A DNA stretch of 64,000 nucleotides from a virus, in IMG/VR virus record IMGVR_UViG_3300024247_000004, positions 1-64,000 of that record; one strand, 5' to 3'. The notes below the pieces were generated by a model, which was given only the letters and a program-made list of their open reading frames with translations, made no database searches and was not told the DNA's origin. Position numbers and translations under genes: made by a program. Within the stretch, counting starts at the first letter, position 1. Each line of letters starts with the position of its first letter. Below are positions 44,664 to 53,260 of the stretch, piece after piece.

Positions 44664-46139
44664 ATGGCACAAGTTACAAAACAAATTATATCACCTGTAT
44701 TCGTTACTGAAGCAGGAGATAGTTATATTGCATTAGATGGTAAAGCATTTTTAGTTGGTGAAAATACAATTACTGAAGCAGAAATTACTACAGCTCCTGG
44801 TGAGTTTAGAAGTCTTGTTTTAGCATTAAACAATTTTACATTAACTAATGAAGGTTTAACATGGTTTAATGGAATTAATAGAATTAGATTCGTAAGAGAA
44901 TCAAACAATTTTTTCGTTAACAATAGCGAAGTTTTAGCTGAAAGTTTAACAAATCATTTATTAGCAGCAGGTATTGTAAATTATACAAACAAAGCAAAAA
45001 TTCAACTTTTTGAATATGCTGCAAAAAACATCAATAACTTCGTATCTCTTGATTTTGCTCAAAAAATCGAAGAAGGACAGGTTAAATGTTATGTTATGAA
45101 ATTAAACGAAGACTTCTACGTTTATAGAATGAATGAAGCAAATAAGATTTATAAGTTTGGTAAATTAGATGCAAATGCTGCATTTGATTATGTTAAAGAG
45201 CAAACAGGTTATGAAATAACTGATATGACTCAAGAACTTTTAGAAGGTGCAAGAAAACAGGCTGCTGAAAAATTAAATAAAATCAGTGTTCTAGAGCAAA
45301 TGATAGCGTTCTTAAAAGATCAAAGAGGAGTTATTGCTGAGGCTGATAAATCAATTCAAGAAGTTAAAGAAGCTGATACATTAATTAACAGTGAAATTAA
45401 AAGATTAGAAGAAGAGGTTGAAGCTATTAAAAACGGTACTGAAAAAGTAGAAGAAAGTTGTGGAAAATGTGGAACAGACGGATGTGTTTGTGAAACTGAA
45501 GCTACAACTAAAGAAACTGAAACTGAAGCTACAACTGAAGAAACTGAAGCTACAACTGAAGAAACTGAAACTGAAGCTACAACTGAAGAAACTGAAACTA
45601 AAGCTACAACTGAAGAAACTACTAACGAAGAAGCCGGAGATGAGGCTGGAGTTGAAGCTGAAGATATTAAAAAAGACACAAAGGATATTACAACGCCCGA
45701 TACAAAGGAAGAAGCAGATGATTCTGCACCAAGCGATGAAGGCGAAGAAGGTGCTAAAGAAGTAGTTAAAGAAGATAGAAAATCATTTGAAGAATTATTA
45801 CAAATAGCAGAAGATGCTGCAGCTGATATTGAAGCTAATTTAAATGATTTATCAGAACCTAAAAAATCCGAAGAAGATCAAGAAGAATTAGAAGCATCTA
45901 TGGATGAAGCTACTAATGAAGCTGAGATTGAAGAAGAATTAGTAACTAGACAAGATGGCTATGTACCAGGAACTCTTAAATACAAAACTGAAGAATATGC
46001 AGAAGGTACGGAGGTTCAAATTGACGCTGAAGCTTATACAACATCTGGTCAAGATGAATCAATTACAGTATTTGCTGATGAAAAACCAATTAAAGTAAAT
46101 AAAAGAGATGTTGAATTAGCTGACGGCGAAACAGTATAA
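44664..46139 (+). CDS. Acidic repeat-containing virion protein candidate
   Basis: A 491-residue protein. Residues 1-190 form a mixed domain (FEYAAKNINNFVSLDFAQKI, DFYVYRMNEANKIYKFGKL), followed by a coiled coil (~195-260). A four-cysteine cluster CGKCGTDGCVCE (~270) leads into a Thr/Glu repeat (ETEATTEE units) and a long acidic region. The last ~60 residues (GYVPGTLKYKTEEYAEGTEV) look like a beta domain. It has its own late-type motif and terminator, suggesting high late expression. A head or tail structural role is inferred; family unknown. Confidence 0.5.
   Translation: MAQVTKQIISPVFVTEAGDSYIALDGKAFLVGENTITEAEITTAPGEFRSLVLALNNFTLTNEGLTWFNGINRIRFVRESNNFFVNNSEVLAESLTNHLLAAGIVNYTNKAKIQLFEYAAKNINNFVSLDFAQKIEEGQVKCYVMKLNEDFYVYRMNEANKIYKFGKLDANAAFDYVKEQTGYEITDMTQELLEGARKQAAEKLNKISVLEQMIAFLKDQRGVIAEADKSIQEVKEADTLINSEIKRLEEEVEAIKNGTEKVEESCGKCGTDGCVCETEATTKETETEATTEETEATTEETETEATTEETETKATTEETTNEEAGDEAGVEAEDIKKDTKDITTPDTKEEADDSAPSDEGEEGAKEVVKEDRKSFEELLQIAEDAAADIEANLNDLSEPKKSEEDQEELEASMDEATNEAEIEEELVTRQDGYVPGTLKYKTEEYAEGTEVQIDAEAYTTSGQDESITVFADEKPIKVNKRDVELADGETV
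45493..45624 (+). repeat. Imperfect GAA-ACT-GAA-GCT-ACA-ACT codon repeats
   Basis: Tandem 15-21 base units encoding ETEATTEE/ETEATTKE. The repeat is in-frame and prone to slip in copy number. Confidence 0.75.
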
Positions 46140-46198
46140 AAAATTAAATAAAATTTGACGTTAAACTACAAATCTCTCATTTAACTCAAATACAGTAG

Positions 46199-46233
46199 AA
46201 AAGATCAATTGGAAACAATTGATCTTTTTTTTA
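46199..46233 (+). terminator. Strong Rho-independent terminator with GAAA loop
   Basis: AAAAGATCAATTG (46199-46211) pairs perfectly with CAATTGATCTTTT (46216-46228) around a GAAA tetraloop, followed by a T-run. Confidence 0.9.
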
Positions 46234-46256
46234 TATAATATCTATAAATTTAAAAG

Positions 46257-46640
46257 ATGCCAAGAAAAAAGAATTATTTAAACAATAAAGACTTATATGC
46301 ACAAATTGTACAATCGTTAGATGATGATAGATTAACAAGAGATGCAGAGAAAATGTTACAGTTACTTGCTGAAAAAGCAATTAATAGATTAACTTATGTA
46401 AATGAAGATGATAGAAAAGATTGTTTGCAATTCGCTCTATTAGATTTATTAAAATATTGGAGAAACTTTAACCCTAAATATACAAACGCATTTGCATACT
46501 TTACTGAAATTGCAAAAAGAGGTTATGCTAAAGGTTGGAATAAGCTTCATCCAAATAAAACAAAGGGAACTATCTCAATGGATAGAATAAATTCTGCAAA
46601 CTCAAGAGAAGATGGCGGAGGCGGAATGTTTAATATCTAA
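46257..46640 (+). CDS. 55: gp55-like late sigma factor
   Basis: A 127-residue protein matching T4 gp55, the sigma-like factor that directs host RNA polymerase to late promoters. KNYLNNKDLYAQIVQSL follows T4 YNYVNNKELLQAIIDW, and KYWRNFNPKYTNAFAYFTEI follows T4 [20 protein letters not shown], the region-2-like core that contacts core polymerase and the -10 element. It is shorter than T4 gp55 (185) and seems to lack part of the C-terminal clamp-interacting tail. A TATATAAT box lies ~20 bases upstream, after a terminator. Its probable target is the GATATATAA motif found through the window. Confidence 0.8.
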   Translation: MPRKKNYLNNKDLYAQIVQSLDDDRLTRDAEKMLQLLAEKAINRLTYVNEDDRKDCLQFALLDLLKYWRNFNPKYTNAFAYFTEIAKRGYAKGWNKLHPNKTKGTISMDRINSANSREDGGGGMFNI

Positions 46641-46642
46641 TA

Positions 46643-47116
46643 ATGTCAATAAAAAACGTAAGACCAACAAAGAACTCAGGCTTTAATCAAGGCTACTACA
46701 ATCCACTATATCCTAAAAAATATGCTGGCAATCCACCTATAATATACAGAAGTTCATGGGAACTTAAGTTTATGAAGATGTGCGATAATAGAGAGGACAT
46801 TGTATTATGGTCAAGCGAGCCAGTTGAAATAAAATACTGGAGTTCAATGGATAAAAAGGAACATTCATATTTTCCAGATTTTTATATAAAGGTAAAGAAA
46901 GAAACAGGCTTTGAAGAAAGTCTCATTGAGATTAAGCCTGAAAGTCATATAGTAAAGCCTGAACCACCTACTAAAAATTCAAAACAGGCATTAAAAAATT
47001 ATAAATTCCTCGCAGAACAGTATGTTAAAAATAGAGATAAATATAAATATGCGCAGGAATGGTCTAAGTCAAGAGGATTTAGATTTGTTGTAATGACAGA
47101 AAAAAGTCTTAAATAA
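46643..47116 (+). CDS. 4: gp4-like head completion protein
   Basis: A 157-residue protein matching T4 gp4 (gp50/65): IIYRSSWELKFMKMCDNRED (T4 ITYRSSWEAYFMKFLDTNSD), VLWSSEPVEIKYWS, SYFPDFYIKV, SLIEIKPESH (T4 FFEVKPKKE) and GFRFVVMTEKSL. The D-x(n)-E-x-K pattern in DFYIKV/IEIKPE is nuclease-like, as known for this family. It completes DNA-filled heads before tail joining. Confidence 0.88.
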   Translation: MSIKNVRPTKNSGFNQGYYNPLYPKKYAGNPPIIYRSSWELKFMKMCDNREDIVLWSSEPVEIKYWSSMDKKEHSYFPDFYIKVKKETGFEESLIEIKPESHIVKPEPPTKNSKQALKNYKFLAEQYVKNRDKYKYAQEWSKSRGFRFVVMTEKSLK

Positions 47117-47700
47117 TGGGAAAGGTTAGAGAAGACATAAAGGAATTAATTAAAGAAGCAAAGAGTAAGACTAGAGCTAAAAGAGCTGCAGAAAATTGGT
47201 ATCAAACTGGTAAAAAAACATCAGCTGAAAAAAGTGTACAGCCAATAGGTGGTAGGTTTCAGCCAGGAAAGGTATATATTTTTAGATATACACCAAAATA
47301 CGCTAAAGAATTACCATGGTATGATGCAAACCCAGTCGTATTAGCACTTGATCCTGATGGAAATAATGATGTTGGCATAAACGTTAACCTCTTACCAAGT
47401 GATGTTAAAGAAACTTTATTAGATAGAGTATATAGTACTTTTGAAAATGAAATTAAAAGAGAATCAATAGGAGGAAGAAAGAACGATGCGCGCCGTCAAA
47501 GTCAGCTTTCAATAACATGGGAAGAAGCAAAGGGTTTTTTAGCAACTTATAAATTTGCAATTAGACAATACATACCAGGTAGAAAGGTTGGACAGGCAGT
47601 GGTCAGTTATGAAAATTGGGCAAAGGTAGCACTTTGTGACTTTGCGGATTTAAATGGAACAACATATATTCAACTAGTAAATGAATTTAGAAACAAATAA
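47116..47700 (+). CDS. Conserved-looking late protein of unknown function
   Basis: A 194-residue protein coupled to gp4 (overlap of one base). Basic N-terminus KTRAKRAAENWYQTGKK, then GKVYIFRYTPKYAKELPWYD, NPVVLALDPDG and GINVNLLPSDVKETLLDRVY. This 'YxFxYxPKxxxxLPxYD...GxNxxxLP' pattern looks like a family I have seen in T4-like genomes but cannot name. Location between head completion and portal genes suggests a morphogenesis role. Confidence 0.55.
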   Translation: MGKVREDIKELIKEAKSKTRAKRAAENWYQTGKKTSAEKSVQPIGGRFQPGKVYIFRYTPKYAKELPWYDANPVVLALDPDGNNDVGINVNLLPSDVKETLLDRVYSTFENEIKRESIGGRKNDARRQSQLSITWEEAKGFLATYKFAIRQYIPGRKVGQAVVSYENWAKVALCDFADLNGTTYIQLVNEFRNK

Positions 47701-47709
47701 AAAAAATTG

Positions 47710-47718
47710 AATATATAA
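47710..47718 (+). promoter_or_regulatory. Late-promoter-like variant AATATATAA
   Basis: One-base variant 23 bases before the portal gene ATG at 47742. Confidence 0.4.
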
Positions 47719-47741
47719 ATTTATAAACGATATAAGAAATT

Positions 47742-49346
47742 ATGGCAGGTTTTGCAGATAAGGATCCAAGAAATGGTCCATTAAGTAATAAGAGACCTTT
47801 TAGGTTAAACAATACATTAAAGTTACTTTCATCATTCGGTATGAGATATGATGATATGATACTTAGACAGTCTCAGGCGGTTGGTCCATTAGAAGATAAG
47901 TTTGGTTATGGCCAAATGAATCCAATGGGATTAGATAATGATGATATGTATGCAGCATTTGCTGCCTTGTCAATGGCCGATACTACAATGCGAAAAAACA
48001 TTCCTTTTTTCGATCAACAATATGAAGTAAAAAGAGATGAACTTAGAAGTTTTTCAGTAAACGATGAGATTGAAGATATTTTAGATATACTATGTGACGA
48101 AACTATCGTATATGATAATAAAAACTTTTTTGCTTCTCCTGAAATCTTAGGAGTTGAAGTTGCAGATGGAATTCAAAAAGATTTAAACAGATATTTTAGA
48201 CAAATATACCATGCATTTGGATTTAACTCAGATCAATCTGCTTGGTACTATTTTAGAAAATGGTTAATTGATGGTTATTTAGCATTTGAAATTATTTATT
48301 CACCTGATCAAAAGGAAATTATTGGTTTTAAAGAACTTGATCCAATTACATTAGTTCCGGGTTATAATAAAGAAGATGGTAAAAAAGTATGGGTACAATT
48401 TAAAGATGATCCAGTAAAAGAAAGAACCTTATATGATTCTCAAATCATTTACCTTTCTTATTCTTCTATAACAACAGCAGGTAGAGTCAGCTATGTTGAA
48501 AGACTTATTAGATCTTTTAACTTATTAAGAATTATGGAACATACTAGAATTATTTGGGCAGTGACTAATAGTTCTTATAGAATGAAATTTGTTATACCAG
48601 TCGGTGGTAAATCTAAAACAAGAGCAAAACAATCACTTGCACAATTAATGAATTCATATAAAGAAGTAGTTGATTTTGATTGGGAGTCTGGTTCTATGAC
48701 AACCGATGGTAAACCTATGCTACAATTTAATAAAGAATATTGGTTACCAAGTAAAGACGGTGACAGCCCTGAGATTGAAACATTAGATGCATCGGGTCCA
48801 GACCTTTCAGATACAGAAGCACTTAAATATTTTTCAGATAAACTTAAACATGTTTCTAAAATACCTTATTCTAGATTCTTATATGAAGACGGTGGTGGAG
48901 ATTTTAATCTTGCTGCTGATGGAATGATTAGAGATGAAATTAAATTTAGCAAGTTTGTAAAGAGACTAAGATCAGCTTTCCAAGAAATATTGGTTAAGCC
49001 ACTATATTTACAAATGTGTATTGCATATAAAGATTTAGCAGAAGATCCAGGTTTTAAAACACAGGTTGCATTAAGATATAATAGAGATAATGACTTTGCA
49101 GCTTTAAAAGAAATGGAAATCATGGAAAGAAGACTTGATTTTGTTTCTACAATGAGAGACAGTTTAATGACAACTAATCAAGAAACAATGGAAGAGGAAT
49201 ACTACTTTGATATGGAGTTCTTAGTTGATAGATACTTACAACTGAGCCCAGATGATATTGCTGCAAATGCAGCAGCTAAGAAAAAGGCTGAAAAACAAGA
49301 TGCAGAAGCTCCGGAACCAGAGGATCCAATGGGAATGGGAATATAA
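47742..49346 (+). CDS. 20: Portal protein gp20
   Basis: A 534-residue protein matching T4 gp20 (524), the dodecameric ring through which DNA is packaged. Diagnostic stretches are EIEDILDILCDETIVYD, DPITLVPGYNKEDGKKVWVQ, VSYVERLIRSFNLLRIMEHT, VYRMKF-like SSYRMKFVIPVGG, and a PYSRFLYEDGGGDFNLAADG loop close to T4. The end is acidic and Ala/Lys-rich. It starts the standard T4 order portal - core - protease/scaffold - capsid. Confidence 0.93.
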   Translation: MAGFADKDPRNGPLSNKRPFRLNNTLKLLSSFGMRYDDMILRQSQAVGPLEDKFGYGQMNPMGLDNDDMYAAFAALSMADTTMRKNIPFFDQQYEVKRDELRSFSVNDEIEDILDILCDETIVYDNKNFFASPEILGVEVADGIQKDLNRYFRQIYHAFGFNSDQSAWYYFRKWLIDGYLAFEIIYSPDQKEIIGFKELDPITLVPGYNKEDGKKVWVQFKDDPVKERTLYDSQIIYLSYSSITTAGRVSYVERLIRSFNLLRIMEHTRIIWAVTNSSYRMKFVIPVGGKSKTRAKQSLAQLMNSYKEVVDFDWESGSMTTDGKPMLQFNKEYWLPSKDGDSPEIETLDASGPDLSDTEALKYFSDKLKHVSKIPYSRFLYEDGGGDFNLAADGMIRDEIKFSKFVKRLRSAFQEILVKPLYLQMCIAYKDLAEDPGFKTQVALRYNRDNDFAALKEMEIMERRLDFVSTMRDSLMTTNQETMEEEYYFDMEFLVDRYLQLSPDDIAANAAAKKKAEKQDAEAPEPEDPMGMGI

Positions 49347-49354
49347 AAATAGAT

Positions 49355-49363
49355 GATATATAA
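49355..49363 (+). promoter_or_regulatory. Late-promoter-like motif GATATATAA
   Basis: Exact copy 3 bases before the ATG at 49367. Confidence 0.5.
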
Positions 49364-49366
49364 ACT

Positions 49367-49711
49367 ATGAAAATTAAAACATTTAATCAATTTATAACTG
49401 AGGCTCAATTAACATCTATTAAAGCAGGTGATGATAGTAAAGTAGAGGTCAGCGATCAAAAAACAGCAGATGGTAAAGTTATTTCTGCTCAAGAAATTTT
49501 AGGACAAATTATATCAGCAGATACTGAAGATGCGTTCAAGGCTTATTTCTATGAAAAATATGGTTCTACTAAATTTGATACAGCAACAATGGGACAAATG
49601 ATGTCAGCCTATCAAGATTATTATAAAGAACAAGCTGAAGAAGAGAAGGAAAAAGAAAAAGAAGAGGAAGGCGGAGATGAAGAAGACCCACTAACTGGAA
49701 TGGATGTTTAA
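49367..49711 (+). CDS. Tagged prohead core protein (gp67/gp68 position)
   Basis: A 114-residue protein starting MKIKTFNQFITEAQ, very like the T4 internal-protein tag. A helical middle is followed by a Lys/Glu-rich acidic tail (EEEKEKEKEEEGGDEEDPL), comparable to the acidic tail of T4 gp67. It lies between portal and protease, exactly where T4 has prohead core proteins gp67 and gp68. Role in the prohead core is inferred from order, tag and composition. Confidence 0.65.
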   Translation: MKIKTFNQFITEAQLTSIKAGDDSKVEVSDQKTADGKVISAQEILGQIISADTEDAFKAYFYEKYGSTKFDTATMGQMMSAYQDYYKEQAEEEKEKEKEEEGGDEEDPLTGMDV

Positions 49712-49731
49712 GAAAAAGACTTTAAGTTAAA

Positions 49732-49740
49732 GATATATAC
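49732..49740 (+). promoter_or_regulatory. Late-promoter-like variant GATATATAC
   Basis: One-base variant 18 bases before the protease/scaffold ATG at 49759. Confidence 0.4.
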
Positions 49741-49758
49741 AAAAAAGAAAAAAACAAA

Positions 49759-51657
49759 ATGGATAGACTTATAAATAAGCCTAGCGATTATAATTTATTA
49801 ATAGTTGAAAAATCTTCTAGTGTTTTAGAGCAAACAGGAGAAACAAAGGACTATGTTTTAGAAGGTGTTTTTGGTGAGATTGATGTTAAAAATAAGAATA
49901 ACAGAATCTATACTGAAGATGAATATCTTCCACAAATTAAATCGTTACAAGACAAAATCGGAGGTTCTAAATTACTTGGTGAATTAGACCATCCTCAACA
50001 ATTTGACATTTCTCTTAAAAACGTATCACACGTTGTCGAAGAGTTAAGGTATGATCAAGAAAACAAGAAAGTAATGGGTAAAATCAGATTATTAGATACT
50101 GATGCTGGTAAACAAGCTAAAGCATTAGTTGATGCTGGTGTACCATTACATATTAGTTCTAGAGCTGCTGGAGAAGTTTCAGAAGGCGGTAAAGTTAAAA
50201 TCAAACAATTATTTACTTATGATTTAGTTGCAGATCCAGGATTTGAGAATGCACAATTAAACAGAGTTAATGAATCTTATGGTTTTGCTAACGATGAAAG
50301 CTTATTTATATATGAAGTATTTAAAAAAGAGATAAATAATAAAACAACAAACGAAAATAAAAAAGAGCAAACAATGGAAGAATTTGTAAAAACAGATGAC
50401 TTCAACAATTACACTAAGTATTTGGCTGAGCAAATAAAAGGATTAAAGTCTACTCTTACAGAATTATCAGAAACTTCAACTGAAGGATCTGCTACTACAA
50501 ATGAAGACATTAAAACCGTAACTGCTCACAATGATCATATTGTTGAATCAATAAACAATTTAACAGAGTATGTTAAATACGTTGCAGAAAAAACTGATCA
50601 AAATATTCAATATTCAGAATATTTAGCAGAAAAAACTGATCAAAATATTCAATATGCTGAGCATATTGCTGAAAAGGCTGATCAAGGAATTTCTTATACT
50701 GAACATATTGCTGAATCAGTAACTAAATTAAAAGACTATAGCAATTATATTGCTGAATCTTATAATGATGGTACAGAAACTAATGAAAAATTAGTAGAGT
50801 ATGTTAACTATTTAAAAGATAACGTACAAAATGTTAGCGAATATGCTAATTATATTGCAGAGTCAATCAATGAAAACCTAGTAGTTGAAGCTGATGATGT
50901 TACTGCTAAAGAATTTGATGCAGCTGATAAAGATAACGAACTTGAAAAAGTTGGTGATAATTCAGGAGAAGGCACGGTTGCAGATAAAACCGGCGATGCA
51001 GGAGTTGATGGTGAAGATGTAAAATCTGATCTAGAAGAAGTTGACAATGATGAAAAAAGACAAGCTAAAGGTAAAGACGCGAACAGTAAAGCTCCTACTA
51101 ATTCAGGTGCTGATGGTGCTGATGATCCATTAGAATCTTATAAATCAGAAATATCTAGTAAATTAACATCTTTATTAGAATCTGCAAAGACAAAAGAAAA
51201 TAATGATCCACATTTCTTTAAATTAGTTGGTTCATCTACTGCTGAAAAATATAATGCATTAAACGAAGATGCAAGAACAGTGGTAAGAACAGAAGTAGAA
51301 GGTGCAGGATTTTTAACTGAATCTCAGATAGTTAGAATTATTGAAAACACTATAACTGTTACTGAAGAAAATAACAATCAACCGTTAGTTCTTTCAGCAA
51401 TGCCAACAGAATATAAAACAAAATGGGAAAATCTTTCTGAAGCTAAGAAAAATCAATTACTTGCACAGTCAAGAACTCACAAAGTTGAGACTGAATATCA
51501 AGTAAGAAACTTCTGGCAAACAAGAGACCTTAGAGAAACTGCACCAGTAATGGAAAAAGTTGCTATGGTAACTGAAAAGAAAGAGGTTGCTACTAAAACA
51601 CTTCCTTATAACTTAGATGGTGTTGCAGAAGCAATGGCAAAAAGATTTAAAAAATAA
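49759..51657 (+). CDS. 21: Prohead protease gp21 fused to scaffold gp22
   Basis: A 632-residue fusion. Residues ~30-185 match T4 gp21: YVLEGVFGEIDVKNKNNRIY, LLGELDHP with catalytic His78, HISSRAAGEV with the serine in SSR (133/134), and DLVADPGF. From ~206 a long coiled-coil, acidic scaffold follows (NNLTEYVKYVAEKT and 14-residue repeats of EKTDQNIQYSEYLA type), ending in VATKTLPYNLDGVAEAMAKR like gp22. T4 encodes these as two genes. The ATG at 50374 (MEEFVKTDDF), in an A-rich context, could give a separate scaffold product. Expected substrates are the scaffold, capsid and tagged proteins, cut at [LIV]-x-E. Confidence 0.88.
   Translation: MDRLINKPSDYNLLIVEKSSSVLEQTGETKDYVLEGVFGEIDVKNKNNRIYTEDEYLPQIKSLQDKIGGSKLLGELDHPQQFDISLKNVSHVVEELRYDQENKKVMGKIRLLDTDAGKQAKALVDAGVPLHISSRAAGEVSEGGKVKIKQLFTYDLVADPGFENAQLNRVNESYGFANDESLFIYEVFKKEINNKTTNENKKEQTMEEFVKTDDFNNYTKYLAEQIKGLKSTLTELSETSTEGSATTNEDIKTVTAHNDHIVESINNLTEYVKYVAEKTDQNIQYSEYLAEKTDQNIQYAEHIAEKADQGISYTEHIAESVTKLKDYSNYIAESYNDGTETNEKLVEYVNYLKDNVQNVSEYANYIAESINENLVVEADDVTAKEFDAADKDNELEKVGDNSGEGTVADKTGDAGVDGEDVKSDLEEVDNDEKRQAKGKDANSKAPTNSGADGADDPLESYKSEISSKLTSLLESAKTKENNDPHFFKLVGSSTAEKYNALNEDARTVVRTEVEGAGFLTESQIVRIIENTITVTEENNNQPLVLSAMPTEYKTKWENLSEAKKNQLLAQSRTHKVETEYQVRNFWQTRDLRETAPVMEKVAMVTEKKEVATKTLPYNLDGVAEAMAKRFKK
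50586..50712 (+). repeat. 42-bp (14-residue) repeats in the scaffold part
   Basis: Three successive units encode AEKTDQNIQYSEYL, AEKTDQNIQYAEHI and AEKADQGISYTEHI. They form a regular coiled-coil rod in the scaffold. Confidence 0.75.
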
Positions 51658-51741
51658 TAAACAATCGACGATTTGGTGACAGAAGCAGAAAGCCGAAATA
51701 ATAAGTCGAAATTAAACAAACAAAAAATAGAAATTTATAAA

Positions 51742-53148
51742 ATGGCAAATTTAATAAATGAAGCTGAAATCAGAGCAACATGGTCTCCAATTATCGAGAG
51801 CGCTACTGGTATCAACGAAGCTTCAAAATTAGCATGGATGTCTGAGTACTGTCATAATCACAAACTTTATGAAGACGCAAACATCATGTCACTTTCAAAC
51901 AATCCAGGTCCTATGAATATCGGTGGTATGGGTGCAGTAGCATTCCCATCTGATTTTGGTGGTATCGGAGCTGCAGGTACTGCAGATGGTTCAGGTGACA
52001 AGTCTCCAACTTTACTTCCTTTAGCGATGCAAGTTGCAGCACAAACAATCGGTTTAGATTTAGTTCCAGTTGTACCAATGGCTGGTCCTATGGGTCTTTT
52101 ATCTTACTTAGACTTCGTATACGAAGGTGGTAGATTAGACAACGCTGAAGCTCCATTATACATCAAAACAGCTAACACAGCTGCAGGTAACGATGTATTA
52201 GCAGGTGTTTCAAGAATCGATGGTCAAAACATCATACAAATCGTAGATGCATTAACAGTAGATTCGTCTACTAAAATTACAGATAGATATGCTGACGCAG
52301 AATTAGTTGCGGCATTAAACGATCATATCCCAGGATTTGTAGGTCAAGCAGATGGTAAACCATTTGATAGAGCTACTGGTGAATCTACGGCTGATAATTT
52401 AATGGGTCTTTCTTTATTCTCTAAAGCAATTGAAGCAAAAACTTACCAAGTTGCTGCTGCAGTTACTAGAGAACAAGTTCAAGATTTAAAACAATTCGGT
52501 GTTGATGCTGTTGCTCAAGTTGAGGCAGTTTTAACTAACGAATTAACACAAACTATTAATGATTTAATCATTGACGAAATCAAAACATTAGCGGAAGCTA
52601 ACATGACTGCATCTGGAGTTTCTTTAGATGTTGCGTTAACTGTACCAGCTGCAGGTGGTCAAACTGAAGGTTCTGAACACAGAAAAGTATTAACTGGTAT
52701 TTTAGCTGCTGCTAACTTAGTTGCAAACAGAGGTAGAAGAGGTGCAGGTAACTTCGCGGTTGTAGGACCACAAGTTGCTACATTAATTCAATCTGTTGCT
52801 GGTTTCGTACCTAATCCATTCGCTAACACAGCTACTCAAGCTGCTGGTGCTATTTACCCAGTAGGTTCTGTTGCAGGTGTTCAAGTTTATACTAACCCAA
52901 AATGGTCTTGGTCTTATAACCAAGTATTAGTTGGTAGAAAAGGTGATGGTAATGGTCCAGGTCTTGTATTCATGCCTTACTTAATGGCAGAATCTGTACA
53001 AGCAATAGCTGAAGGAACTATGGCTCCTAAAGTTGCTGTTAAATCAAGATTCGCATTAGTTGCTGCAGGTTTCCACCCTGAAACACAATATGCTGAGTTT
53101 ACAATTACTACGCCAAGTGCGGCATTAGATATGATTAACATAGCTTAA
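51742..53148 (+). CDS. 23: Major capsid protein gp23
   Basis: A 468-residue protein. The ATG at 51742 after an A-rich leader is preferred to an in-frame TTG at 51673. The N-terminal propeptide begins MANLINEAEIRATWSPIIES, with several [LIV]-x-E sites for the prohead protease. Then MNIGGMGAVAFP and LPLAMQVAAQTIGLDLVPVV (T4 'AVMGMVRRAIPNLIAFDICGVQPM') lead into the HK97 fold. AYKVAAAVTREQVQDL-like KTYQVAAAVTREQVQDLK, LTNELTQTINDLIIDEI, RRGAGNFAVVGPQVATLIQS and VLVGRKGDGNG follow. Mostly GC-enriched third positions relative to neighbours fit high expression. Confidence 0.93.
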   Translation: MANLINEAEIRATWSPIIESATGINEASKLAWMSEYCHNHKLYEDANIMSLSNNPGPMNIGGMGAVAFPSDFGGIGAAGTADGSGDKSPTLLPLAMQVAAQTIGLDLVPVVPMAGPMGLLSYLDFVYEGGRLDNAEAPLYIKTANTAAGNDVLAGVSRIDGQNIIQIVDALTVDSSTKITDRYADAELVAALNDHIPGFVGQADGKPFDRATGESTADNLMGLSLFSKAIEAKTYQVAAAVTREQVQDLKQFGVDAVAQVEAVLTNELTQTINDLIIDEIKTLAEANMTASGVSLDVALTVPAAGGQTEGSEHRKVLTGILAAANLVANRGRRGAGNFAVVGPQVATLIQSVAGFVPNPFANTATQAAGAIYPVGSVAGVQVYTNPKWSWSYNQVLVGRKGDGNGPGLVFMPYLMAESVQAIAEGTMAPKVAVKSRFALVAAGFHPETQYAEFTITTPSAALDMINIA

Positions 53149-53176
53149 TAATTACTAATTAGTAAATAATAAATTA

Positions 53177-53208
53177 AGGGTTCTAAGAAATTAGAACCCT
53201 TTTTTTTT
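53177..53208 (+). terminator. Strong Rho-independent terminator after gp23, GAAA loop
   Basis: AGGGTTCTAA (53177-53186) pairs perfectly with TTAGAACCCT (53191-53200), GAAA tetraloop, long T-run. Confidence 0.92.
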
Positions 53209-53221
53209 ACATTTTTTTAAT

Positions 53222-53230
53222 GATATATAG
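53222..53230 (+). promoter_or_regulatory. Late-promoter-like motif GATATATAG
   Basis: Variant with final G, directly after the gp23 terminator and 30 bases before the ATG at 53261. Confidence 0.5.
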
Positions 53231-53260
53231 ATTATAAGATTATAAATAAAATAAATTAAA

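Noticed and set aside
45356-45679. Minus-strand Ser/Val-rich repeat frame
   Set aside because: Antisense shadow of the TE repeats of the gene at 44664.
51673-51741. TTG start extending the major capsid protein by 23 residues
   Set aside because: The ATG at 51742 has the usual A-rich leader, and the propeptide starting MANLINEAEI fits the family.
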